Positions 48,883 through 58,450 of a stretch of DNA of 64,000 nt are shown here, piece by piece. Below the pieces are notes generated by a model. That model saw only the letters and a list, made by a program, of their open reading frames with translations, ran no database searches and had not been told where the DNA came from. Both the position numbers and the translations under genes were made by a program. This stretch comes from an uncultured Bacteroidales bacterium (lineage in GTDB: Bacteria > Bacteroidota > Bacteroidia > Bacteroidales > JAUNSR01): assembly GCA_947074145.1 (NCBI GenBank), contig CAMTOJ010000010.1, forward strand, positions 27,997 to 91,996. Direction: 5' to 3'. Each line of letters starts with the position of its first letter. Position 1 is the first letter of the stretch.

Positions 48883-50523
48883 ATGGATTGTTTTGAAGCT
48901 TATAACGTACAAAAAAAAGGAGAAATTAAAGAGTTTGTCCTCAATGAATTTTGCAAAGGTTATTCAGAAGTAATTGATAATTGTTGGAATTACAGCATTT
49001 TCGCACAAGATCCAAATATCTCTATTTTTGAAAATGAATACAACGCCGGATTTATTCAGGCAAAGATTCAAGGAAAAGTATCAATTATAGCATCCAGAAA
49101 TAATTGCTGGAAGAACATGCTTATTTGTGATACTCCACAAGACAGAATTTCGATTGACATTCCCGAAGATGCTCATTCCGCTGTTGAAGAGGCACTTGTT
49201 TCCAATTATAAATATCTATATAATTGGTTGAAAAATAATGACAAAGACAGAGTAGCCATTTTTATTAAGAGACTACTTTTTCGTATGGTCGGCATTTATG
49301 AAGGAGTTAAAAAAGATACGCCATGTAAAATCACTTTTGAAGATTTATCTCCTGATAAATTTGATCCGGCTGAATTAAAACTTGGTTATTATGAAAATAA
49401 GGAGTTGTCATTTATTGATATATATTTCATAAATGCTCAAGCTGATGTATTTGATGCCGTATCCGGAAAATTTGATTTAAACAAAGAGAAAACAAAAAAT
49501 AATGAGCATTGCTCTGCTTTTGTAAAATTTATGGATGATGGTGAAATTTATTGGACACATAATAGTTGGTGTGGTTTTTATACACAATCTTGTGCCGTTA
49601 CCTATGCAATAGGTGAAGATTTTGTTACTCAAAACGCTCTTTGTCAAGGACAATTTGGAAGCAATACTGATTTTGGTTTTAACAAAAACGGTATTTGCTT
49701 TAATGAAACCACTCATATATATTATTATAACGAATCTAAAGAACTGGGGATTTGGCTGACATGGCGATCCGCTGCTGCTGAGCAATATGCTGAATCTATT
49801 GATGATTTTTACAACATCGTATCGATTGATAATACCGGGACATATCTTAACGGATATCAACTTGTAGATGCTTTTAGAAAAGAAATTGGTATCGTCGAGA
49901 TGAGCTACTGCCGTTTTGTATTATTTAAATCAGATGGCAAAGAGTTAAAAATCACAGATTCAACAGGTTTCATACCTAAAAAAAGAGACTATGACCCTCA
50001 CTTAATAGGTCCAACTCATATCTTTGGAGTTAATTATCCTATATCAAAAACAATTGCGTATGAACTGGAAACACAGAATGCGCGCCCAATGAGAAGAGTA
50101 CAATTCTTTAATTTAATAGACTCTGTAAGAAATATAGAAACGGCAAAGAATCTTATTACTTACACTGAAGACTCTGAACCTCTTTCTATATATGGCAGAT
50201 GGGATTTAGGATTTGGTACAACAGAATTGAAATTCAGAATTAATGACCGATTAGTATTTAGAACAAGACCGGACGGATCTAATGATGCGAAAGCATTTAG
50301 TGCTAATGCGGTAAAAGAGTTATTGGAAAATTTATCATATCGACCAAATAAGGATAGTCAGAAAACTTCATTCTGGATGAAATACGGAACACCTCCGATC
50401 CAGGGAATTCCATTTATATGGTCTCAATCATTATTTAAAGAGTTCAAAAAAAGCTATGAAGAAGATTGGGTTCCGGATGCAGTTGATGGAAGATGGAATT
50501 TAGTAAAATTATTTATGGACTAA
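48883..50523 (+). CDS. Phospholipase B-like (PLBD/laminin-ancestor type) Ntn-hydrolase family protein
   Basis: 546 aa, no signal peptide; EHCSAFVKFMDDGEIYWTHNSWCGFYTQSCAVTYAIG resembles the PLBD catalytic Cys region; later YAESIDDFYNIVSIDNTGTYLNGYQLVD and VEMSYCRFVLF. Confidence 0.6.
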   Translation: MDCFEAYNVQKKGEIKEFVLNEFCKGYSEVIDNCWNYSIFAQDPNISIFENEYNAGFIQAKIQGKVSIIASRNNCWKNMLICDTPQDRISIDIPEDAHSAVEEALVSNYKYLYNWLKNNDKDRVAIFIKRLLFRMVGIYEGVKKDTPCKITFEDLSPDKFDPAELKLGYYENKELSFIDIYFINAQADVFDAVSGKFDLNKEKTKNNEHCSAFVKFMDDGEIYWTHNSWCGFYTQSCAVTYAIGEDFVTQNALCQGQFGSNTDFGFNKNGICFNETTHIYYYNESKELGIWLTWRSAAAEQYAESIDDFYNIVSIDNTGTYLNGYQLVDAFRKEIGIVEMSYCRFVLFKSDGKELKITDSTGFIPKKRDYDPHLIGPTHIFGVNYPISKTIAYELETQNARPMRRVQFFNLIDSVRNIETAKNLITYTEDSEPLSIYGRWDLGFGTTELKFRINDRLVFRTRPDGSNDAKAFSANAVKELLENLSYRPNKDSQKTSFWMKYGTPPIQGIPFIWSQSLFKEFKKSYEEDWVPDAVDGRWNLVKLFMD

Positions 50524-50556
50524 TCAAATAATAATATTGTTATTTCAGAAAAAAAG

Positions 50557-50588
50557 ATGGCATATATTTTGAATAAAATATATGCCAT
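50557..50588. terminator. Terminator hairpin between convergent genes
   Basis: ATGGCATATATTTT-GAAT-AAAATATATGCCAT. Confidence 0.85.
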
Positions 50589-50611
50589 TTTATATATCAA
50601 TCTTACTGTAT

Positions 50612-51883
50612 TTAGAAAGTAAACATTAATTGGGTTTGAATACGATGATTATAATTGCTTTCTGCATCCCATGCTTGTTTTTTACCATAGATATATTCTA
50701 TCCCCCACTGTAAATAAGCAGTAATATTATAAAAAGCATTACCACAATAATATTGAGTATATCTATAATCATTATAATATTCTTTTGTCTCCCATACTCT
50801 TGACTGAGATGCGATAGCATTAAATTGCAGTTTCTTTGTTGCATTATAAGATACCCCAAATACTAAACCCATCATAGGCGAAGCCTTCATTTTTCCGGGT
50901 TCATTATCTTTAGGTATATATGAAATTGGTCTTCCTGCAATATCTTGCAAATAACTACCTATTCCCTTTCCATAAGCAGCCTGGACATAAAACGTCATTG
51001 GATTCCAGAAACTAAAATTACCACTAAGCATTGTTCCCCAGCCTAAGAGTCCTCTTTGTTTATTAGCTATTAGATCTACATATTGAAAATTTCTCAATAT
51101 TGCCGATATACGGATACGGTTAGAAGCTGACTTTTGATACTCAATCCACATTGGTATATCCGGAATCATTTGATTTGCATTAGCAAAAACCTCATGATTA
51201 TCAAAAACCGGATAATCCTTACCTCTATATATACCATTACTTGTATAATAAGTTGGCATATCGAGACCTATTGAATACTTAAACCCGTTATATGATTTTG
51301 ATTCGTAACTTATTTCATAAGCTACATTTGAAATATCACCACAAGGACCTTGAGGGTCAATAGTTGGTGGTTGACATGCATATAAATCCTGAAGCATTGT
51401 CAGTTTTTGACCCATTGAAAATCCCTTCCATGTAAGAAATGCACGACTTAAACCAAGCATTGGAGTTACTCCTGTTGTTACAACTTTAAAATAAGCTGTA
51501 ATTTCGTTACTTGTACCTTGCAATCCTACAATATGCATTTGTAAAGCTCCGTTTAAAGGATTTATATAATAATCATTTCTGCGTCCCTTTTCTTTAGTTA
51601 AAGGGATGTCTCCCGGAATAAAACTTATTCCCGCTGCAGTTTCATACATTTCGCCACCTAAATCGACACCCATTATAGGATTAATATATCCTCCTAATGA
51701 CATCATGAATTTATTACTCTTCGTTTTAACAATAAAATTTGGCGCAGCAATAGGTTTTAATTCTTTAGGCCTTGCCCTATTCATTATCTGAATATCTTTT
51801 GATTTTTCCTGTGCATCCACACCATTAAAGTTTAAGAATGATATTACAAATATCATTGTAAAAAGTAGTACTAATTTTTTCAT
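50612..51883 (-). CDS. DcaP-like trimeric outer membrane porin
   Basis: 423 aa, signal peptide; NKFMMSLGGYINPIMGVDLGG, GLSRAFLTWKGFSMGQKLTMLQDL; C-terminal beta-strand QTQLMFTF. Confidence 0.75.
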   Translation of the reverse strand: MKKLVLLFTMIFVISFLNFNGVDAQEKSKDIQIMNRARPKELKPIAAPNFIVKTKSNKFMMSLGGYINPIMGVDLGGEMYETAAGISFIPGDIPLTKEKGRRNDYYINPLNGALQMHIVGLQGTSNEITAYFKVVTTGVTPMLGLSRAFLTWKGFSMGQKLTMLQDLYACQPPTIDPQGPCGDISNVAYEISYESKSYNGFKYSIGLDMPTYYTSNGIYRGKDYPVFDNHEVFANANQMIPDIPMWIEYQKSASNRIRISAILRNFQYVDLIANKQRGLLGWGTMLSGNFSFWNPMTFYVQAAYGKGIGSYLQDIAGRPISYIPKDNEPGKMKASPMMGLVFGVSYNATKKLQFNAIASQSRVWETKEYYNDYRYTQYYCGNAFYNITAYLQWGIEYIYGKKQAWDAESNYNHRIQTQLMFTF

Positions 51884-52009
51884 CTCAATTATATTTAAAT
51901 TAATAAAATAGAAACAATAATAATTTCGTTTGGTTTATATTTAATTTAGTGACTGGTTATCACTTTATTTTAAAATAGAGAGGTACTCTGTTGCAACACG
52001 GCTTGTTAC

Positions 52010-52186
52010 TTAAGCTGCTATACCGGAATAAAACACCTTAATTTCTTCAACCTGATTTTTATCTATTTTGACTATTATGGCAGTCATTAATGATTAATCA
52101 GTGTTTTCCACTCAGATTTCATACTTATATTTATTATAAGCCACCTCATTCTCTGAATAAATTTCATCACTAGTGTAAACCTTCAT
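52010..52186 (-). pseudogene. Possible decayed coding remnant
   Basis: Two short minus-strand pieces, MKVYTSDEIYSENEVAYNKYKYEI* and MTAIIVKIDKNQVEEIKVFYSGIAA*, close together with protein-like composition. Confidence 0.25.
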
Positions 52187-52421
52187 CTCTAATATATTAA
52201 ATGATACTCCATATAGTTTGCAACAATATATTATTGATTTATATCCAAAAGATTGAATACTATTAACACAATTAAACTACGTTGACACAGAAAATATAAT
52301 TTATATATGTAAAGTGATTTTTTGTTATGAATTATAAATTCAGAATATTACCAAACAATGCAATACTCGATTTGTTTATAAATAAATCTTAACCATATAA
52401 TATTTATAAACTCTTTTAGAA

Positions 52422-54512
52422 ATGGCACTCGTTTTAAACTATGATCTATCTGATAATAATCAGAATAACAAGAAAGAATCACCGGACTTTATTGGAAAGC
52501 ATTTTCCCAAAATCACAAATAATGAATATACTCCTGAAGTTTTATGGCAAATGGGAAGTATAACTGATTATGCACCATCACCGGATGGGAAAAAGATTGT
52601 TTATGGTGTGAATTATGTCTCTGTTAAAGAAAATAAGACTCATTCAGTAATCTATATAATGGATTGTAATGGTGAGAATAATATTCTTCTCACTGATAGT
52701 GATAATAATGAACTCTCTCCTTGTTGGAATTCAACGGATTCTAAAATCTTTTTTATATCAGATAAATCAGGCAATAATCAGATTTGGGAAATGAACCCTG
52801 ATGGAACAGAACGAAAGCAATTGTCTTTTTTTGAAAAAGATATAGATAGTTTTAAATTCTCACCTGATGGACTTAACGTGTTATTTATATCCCAAGCTCC
52901 ATATATCTTCCGTCCTGATAATCTTTATAAAGATCTTGATAAAACTACAGGATTAATGGCAAATGATCTTATGTATAAGCATTGGGATAAATGGTTAAAG
53001 ACAGTTCCTCACCCTTATTATGCACCTTTTGACGGAAACAAAATCGGAGATGCAACTGATATTCTTAAAGGTACCCGTTTTGAATCGCCATTACTCCCAT
53101 TTGGCGGAATAGAGCAGCTTAATTGGAGTCCCGACTCTAAAACTATAGCTTATTCATGTAAAAAGAAGGCAGGTAAGGCATATGCATTATCCACAGATTC
53201 TGATATATATCTATACAATATAATAGAAAAGAATGAAACTAATATATGCAAAATACCGGGAGTTGAGGATCAGAATCTTGGCTACGATATGAACCCCGAG
53301 TATTCTGCATGTGGTAAATATATTGCATGGTTAAGCATGGAGCACGACGGATATGAAAGTGATAAGAATCGACTCTATGTTATGGACCTCGAAACTAAAC
53401 AAAAAAGAGACCTTACAAAGAACTATGATAATGATATTCAACAATTTTGCTGGGATACCACATCTCTTAATATATACTTCACTGCCGTATGGCATGGCAG
53501 AACAATGGTCTATAAAATAACTCAGGAAGGTGTAATTACTCAAATCACCGACGGAGATTATGACTTTGAAGGGATCAAAATGATGGGTAATAAGATTCTT
53601 GTTAAACGTCACTCACTTCTTGAACCTAACGATATTTATTGCATTGACTCTACCGTTGAAAATGGGATAATCAGGCTTACAAATGAAAATAAAGAGATAA
53701 CAGATCAACTCAGGTTTGGTCAGGTAAAAGAAAGATGGACTAAAACTGTCGATGGAAAAGACCTCATGTCCTGGGTTATGTATCCTTCAAACTTTGATCC
53801 CAAGAAGAAGTACCCGGCTGTCTTATTGTGCATGGGTGGTCCTCAGGTTGCATGCAGTCAGTTGTGGCTTAATCGCTGGAATTTTGCCTTACTTGTAGAA
53901 CAAGGGCAATATATAATGATCCTTCCAAACAGAAGAGGTTGCCCCGGTTTTGGACAAGAATGGAAAGCCGAAATCAGCAAAGATTATGGAGGCAAATGTA
54001 TGGATGATTATTTTTCAGCTATCGATGATCTGGCTACTGAAGAATATGTCGATAAAAACAGACTTGGTTGCATAGGTGCAAGTTTTGGTGGATATTCAAC
54101 CTATTGGATGGCCGGTCATCATGAAAAAAGATTTAAAGTATTTGCAGCTCACGACGGTATATTCAATCAACAAGCAATGTATCCTGAAACAGATGAAATG
54201 TGGTTTGTTAATTGGGATCTTGGTGGTGCATATTGGGAAAAGGATAACGAAAAAGCACAAAATAGTTATGCAAATTCCCCTCATCTTTTTGTAGAGAAAT
54301 GGGACACTCCTATTCTGTGTATTCATAATGATTTTGATTATCGTATTCTTGTTTCACAGGGACAAGCAGCTTTCGATACTGCAATATTAAGAGGCATTGA
54401 AGCTGAGCATTTATGTTTTACAGATGAATGCCACTGGGTAAATAAACCTCAGAACTCTATCTTATGGTATAGGGTAATGATAGAATGGATTAATAAATAT
54501 TTGAATCCGTAA
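52422..54512 (+). CDS. S9 family (dipeptidyl-peptidase 5-like) serine peptidase without signal peptide
   Basis: 696 aa: WD40-like propeller; GCIGASFGGYSTYWMAGHH nucleophile; FDYRILVSQGQAAFDT; CHWVNKPQNS. N-terminus MALVLNYDLSDNNQNNK, with an in-frame upstream TAA. Confidence 0.92.
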   Translation: MALVLNYDLSDNNQNNKKESPDFIGKHFPKITNNEYTPEVLWQMGSITDYAPSPDGKKIVYGVNYVSVKENKTHSVIYIMDCNGENNILLTDSDNNELSPCWNSTDSKIFFISDKSGNNQIWEMNPDGTERKQLSFFEKDIDSFKFSPDGLNVLFISQAPYIFRPDNLYKDLDKTTGLMANDLMYKHWDKWLKTVPHPYYAPFDGNKIGDATDILKGTRFESPLLPFGGIEQLNWSPDSKTIAYSCKKKAGKAYALSTDSDIYLYNIIEKNETNICKIPGVEDQNLGYDMNPEYSACGKYIAWLSMEHDGYESDKNRLYVMDLETKQKRDLTKNYDNDIQQFCWDTTSLNIYFTAVWHGRTMVYKITQEGVITQITDGDYDFEGIKMMGNKILVKRHSLLEPNDIYCIDSTVENGIIRLTNENKEITDQLRFGQVKERWTKTVDGKDLMSWVMYPSNFDPKKKYPAVLLCMGGPQVACSQLWLNRWNFALLVEQGQYIMILPNRRGCPGFGQEWKAEISKDYGGKCMDDYFSAIDDLATEEYVDKNRLGCIGASFGGYSTYWMAGHHEKRFKVFAAHDGIFNQQAMYPETDEMWFVNWDLGGAYWEKDNEKAQNSYANSPHLFVEKWDTPILCIHNDFDYRILVSQGQAAFDTAILRGIEAEHLCFTDECHWVNKPQNSILWYRVMIEWINKYLNP

Positions 54513-54620
54513 GTTAACCCTACTGATTTTTATACAGTTGGCTGAACTAATCCACTTTGAATAGTAAAAGAATATTATCACTCACATAATTAATTCCCTA
54601 TTTCTATAAAACATGTACAT

Positions 54621-54644
54621 AGTCTCGCCAAGCCTGGCGAGACT
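54621..54644. terminator. GC-rich terminator hairpin
   Basis: AGTCTCGCCA-AGCC-TGGCGAGACT. Confidence 0.75.
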
Positions 54645-54653
54645 AATATATCC

Positions 54654-55175
54654 TCACGGTTGTTGCTCATAATAATCTTTAAATGTTACAAGCATCGTAT
54701 AATCTTTCTCAAAAAAAGGCAACATTTCTTCAATTATCACCAAATCATCGAAAGAATCAACACAGTAACTATCTTTCACCTTGTAACTAATTGAATTTGA
54801 ATCCCATAATACATCAGACACTTTGTTTAGTTTCTCTTCTAAATCCTTATCTTCAATCTCAAAACTGTTATCTCGCACAACACACCTAATTGACGTTGTA
54901 TCTGCTAAGTTACATATCTTAAATTCATCTATTGCAATGATTGTTAAATATTGATAGTTATCTATCTCTTGCACAAAGAGAACACTTTTCTCCATATTCG
55001 GATCTACAATTTCCATCGCATCACCTAAAGAGGTCTTCAGAAAAAATCCCAACACCTCTGTTGTGTTATTCTTTACGGTGTACTTAAACGATCCAAAATT
55101 ATGTACTACAGGATCGCACGATACAGCAATGATATACATTACAATTATAAAAAGAACCCTATTCATATGCTTCAA
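54654..55175 (-). CDS. Hypothetical lipoprotein
   Basis: 173 aa; MKHMNRVLFIIVMYIIAVSCDPVVHNFGSF; start overlaps upstream gene by 17 nt. Confidence 0.65.
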   Translation of the reverse strand: MKHMNRVLFIIVMYIIAVSCDPVVHNFGSFKYTVKNNTTEVLGFFLKTSLGDAMEIVDPNMEKSVLFVQEIDNYQYLTIIAIDEFKICNLADTTSIRCVVRDNSFEIEDKDLEEKLNKVSDVLWDSNSISYKVKDSYCVDSFDDLVIIEEMLPFFEKDYTMLVTFKDYYEQQP

Positions 55176-56478
55176 TTATATTATTTATTTCACTCTCCTT
55201 TTTTGGATATATTTCTACTAAATCTTCCTTAAACCTAGCAATTGTACGTGATGAAGACATGATTTTCTCAAGATCTTTAAGATAGACACCTTGTTCATGC
55301 AATAAATAGTACATCTCCATATAGCTTATAGGAAAGTGTTCTTCTTTCCATCTATACTGATTTGGGTTTTTGGGGGCATCCTGCCATGGTTCTTCCGCAA
55401 TTGTATTATACCCTAATTTATTTTTAGCCAGATGCCATTCAATAAAATTCGCCCAACCTTCGGAGAGTGCGATAATCTGCCAATCGGGATCTCCTTTCTT
55501 ACCGTAAGTATCGCTATTAGAAACTTGTCGATACACATTTTTGCTCCAATAATCTGAAGCCCACCAAAATCCTTTATTTTTCTTCATCGCTTGCAATTGA
55601 CTTGCATGGGTAAGTTCATGCCATACAGTAGTTACAATCTTGTTATAATCATCAATTTTGTTATCAAATCGAAGTATCAAATCAGGCATTCCCCACCCAA
55701 AGACGCTATAGCCAAAATAAGTCGCTATTGCACCCCAAAATGAAGATCCATAAATCAAGCTAAAATTTAGATGATTCTTTAATAATGGAGCACTTGAAGT
55801 ATAATCGGAACTCTTTTTATTTGCTATATCTAAATTGTTTGGAGGATATGTAAGACTGTCCTTAGCGATATTTCTATTATAATCATATATTGCGTTATGT
55901 AATATACATCTTCCCCAATCACCACTATTTGTATAGAAGGTTAAAGAGTGTCCGGTTGGATGATGGCGACCTGCATTATAATAATTTGTCCATAAGCACA
56001 ATGCTCCAAATAGGCTCTTATTCATTGACCATCTTTGGCTATTTAAATTCCAAATAGAAGAATTGTTGAGCTTTTCTGGATAATCATACTTTCCATCAAA
56101 AACTATGTGATAATCAATCTGATTACCTATCCAAATTGAGTTCCATTTATATGACGAGATATAATAACCATTAACATCTGTATAGGCATCTGAATAACTA
56201 AACCAACGCCACATCCTAACCTTTACTCCTTTTACAGGTACAACTCCCTTAGGAGTATTTACTCGAATATATCCATCCGGATAATACTTGTCATCACAAC
56301 TTGTCCATTTTTTCCATAAAAATCGTTTTGTTTTACACTCTTTAATTGTTATCCTTGTTTTGTCTACCTCTGTATCTGGCGTCCTAATCATATCCTCGTT
56401 GCCTGTCAATCTGAACGATGCAAGAATTAATGCTGTTGCAAAATCATCGTCAATAACATCTGTCAATCGAGTTGACAA
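55159..56478 (-). CDS. Gluzincin-like metallopeptidase lipoprotein, N-terminus frame-disrupted
   Basis: 439 aa: TTVWHELTHASQLQA (HExxH) and ALSEGWANFIEWH (distal Glu). Track start is a TTG; a lipoprotein-like N-terminus lies upstream in other frames (to 56595). Confidence 0.7.
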   Translation of the reverse strand: MSTRLTDVIDDDFATALILASFRLTGNEDMIRTPDTEVDKTRITIKECKTKRFLWKKWTSCDDKYYPDGYIRVNTPKGVVPVKGVKVRMWRWFSYSDAYTDVNGYYISSYKWNSIWIGNQIDYHIVFDGKYDYPEKLNNSSIWNLNSQRWSMNKSLFGALCLWTNYYNAGRHHPTGHSLTFYTNSGDWGRCILHNAIYDYNRNIAKDSLTYPPNNLDIANKKSSDYTSSAPLLKNHLNFSLIYGSSFWGAIATYFGYSVFGWGMPDLILRFDNKIDDYNKIVTTVWHELTHASQLQAMKKNKGFWWASDYWSKNVYRQVSNSDTYGKKGDPDWQIIALSEGWANFIEWHLAKNKLGYNTIAEEPWQDAPKNPNQYRWKEEHFPISYMEMYYLLHEQGVYLKDLEKIMSSSRTIARFKEDLVEIYPKKESEINNIIEAYE

Positions 56479-56995
56479 TAGAAACAGAATTTTCTATTTC
56501 TGTGATATCGTCATAGTTAGATGCGATGTCGTCCTTCGTACAAGACATACATACATAATTGACGTCAGACAAAGATTGTTGTAATTTTTCATCATAAATT
56601 ATTTAATTTAGAGAATCCAATACATAGAATATATTGAATTCAGGTTGATAATTATAAGCATTGCTAGTCTATTCAAACAGTGTTTACTTCACAAAAAATC
56701 ATATAAAACTCATTTAGGAGTTAATGTTAGCCACTATTTAGTACTATATAAAAAATTTTAGCGATTGCAATATAAGAACAAAAAAGATGTCAGGTTAATT
56801 TTGGTTTATTTTTAACACTTTTACTTAAATGCTCACAACCTTCATAGTCAGCAATATATATAGCTAATAATATAACGTTTAAAGAAAGATTATAGACCAG
56901 GAAACAACTTCGATAAAACTACCCATATGTTACCCAAATTGGTACACTTTTCAATGATTATGATGATATATTTTTCAGTGAGTATATAGAATCCA

Positions 56996-58315
56996 TCACA
57001 TATCAGTTAAATCCCAACATACAGTCTCTATGTCGTAACGATTTAACTCCTTCTTTTTGAGTATTAAAACTTTTTCTTCAAATGCCTGAGGTTTAAAATT
57101 CTTTCTTTGCCTTTTAACTTCAACTATAAGAACTTTCTTTTCAAAAAGGGAAACGGCAACTATATCGATTTCATTCTGGTCCCCTTTAGGCTCCCACAAT
57201 GATCCAATATTGCGAAAAATTTGACTCTCAGCTAATTTCTGTTTAAAATACAATTCCAAAGTTTTTCCTGAATAAGTAGCATAATCGTTCTCTATAATTT
57301 TCATAAGCCCCTCATTGTTGCCTATTTCCAATAACGATTGGTTTGATTCTATATAACGAAACCAGAAACGAAGAAAATTATCGTTTATTTCATACCTCAC
57401 TGTATGACTACCCTCTTTTGAAAAAATAGGACGTGTTTTTGTGATAACTTCATACACATCTTCCAATTTGAATAATTGACCTCCAAGACTTTTCTCCCCT
57501 AAATGAGCCTCTATCTCTGACTGTGTATTCATTCCTCTACCTATAGCACTAAGTATAGAAAAATAAGTCCCGTATTTCTTTCCAAATTCCTGAATAAGTA
57601 AATGACGACCTTCATCCAAAAATGGAGAACTATCTTTACATAAGAAGCGAATCATTCCCGGTATTGTGAGTTGTGTATTATCAACTAATAATTCTACATA
57701 TTTCGGAATTCCCCCTGTAAAAGTATAGAGAGCCAATAATTCATCATTTTCATATCCAGGCTTATAGTCATTTAAAATCTCTTTAAGCACATCAATATTA
57801 AAAGGTTTTACCTTTATCATAGAATCTGCCCTGCCGAATAAAGGTTCTTTTTTGTCTTGGAAAATTTTAACCATAAGAGAATAAATAGAACCACTAACCA
57901 AGAAATTAATATGGCTCTTTATTCTATACTGATCCCAAAAGTTTTGAATATCTCTATAAACCGATTCATTTACATTAATAAATTCTTGAAATTCATCAAT
58001 AACAAGAGTGAATTTCTTTTGAACTCCCTGTTCCATCAGAAATCTAAAAATATCTGAGAACCGATCCATTGTAGGAACGAAAATATTTAGCTTCAGAGAT
58101 ATCTCCTTTACATACTCATCGCAAAGATCAGCTTCGCTTTTTCTTCCTACGAAAAAATATAAAAAAGGTTCATCATCTAATGCATGAAGGATTAAAGACG
58201 TTTTGCCAACTCGCCTTCGACCGGTAATAACAGTTAGTTTTGAATGACTTTCATAAGACAGATTTCTTATATTTATCAATTCCTGTTTCTCTATTTCCCT
58301 ATTATAAAACTTCAT
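56996..58315 (-). CDS. AAA-type ATPase with C-terminal DUF234 (archaeal ATPase family)
   Basis: 439 aa: KLTVITGRRRVGKTSLILHAL, FTLVIDEFQEFI, NFLVSGSIYSLM, C-term WEPKGDQNEIDIVAVSLFEKKVLIVEVKRQRK (nuclease-like D...ExK). Confidence 0.9.
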   Translation of the reverse strand: MKFYNREIEKQELINIRNLSYESHSKLTVITGRRRVGKTSLILHALDDEPFLYFFVGRKSEADLCDEYVKEISLKLNIFVPTMDRFSDIFRFLMEQGVQKKFTLVIDEFQEFINVNESVYRDIQNFWDQYRIKSHINFLVSGSIYSLMVKIFQDKKEPLFGRADSMIKVKPFNIDVLKEILNDYKPGYENDELLALYTFTGGIPKYVELLVDNTQLTIPGMIRFLCKDSSPFLDEGRHLLIQEFGKKYGTYFSILSAIGRGMNTQSEIEAHLGEKSLGGQLFKLEDVYEVITKTRPIFSKEGSHTVRYEINDNFLRFWFRYIESNQSLLEIGNNEGLMKIIENDYATYSGKTLELYFKQKLAESQIFRNIGSLWEPKGDQNEIDIVAVSLFEKKVLIVEVKRQRKNFKPQAFEEKVLILKKKELNRYDIETVCWDLTDM

Positions 58316-58450
58316 AATCAGTTAATTATATTTGCAACGGCTGTAAAATTTACGGCTGTTGCAAATATAATCTTTGACAGTAGATATCAATAGATATTTA
58401 ATATCTTGTTTATGCCTATTTATTTTTTTTGCATTATCGAAGTAATAAAA

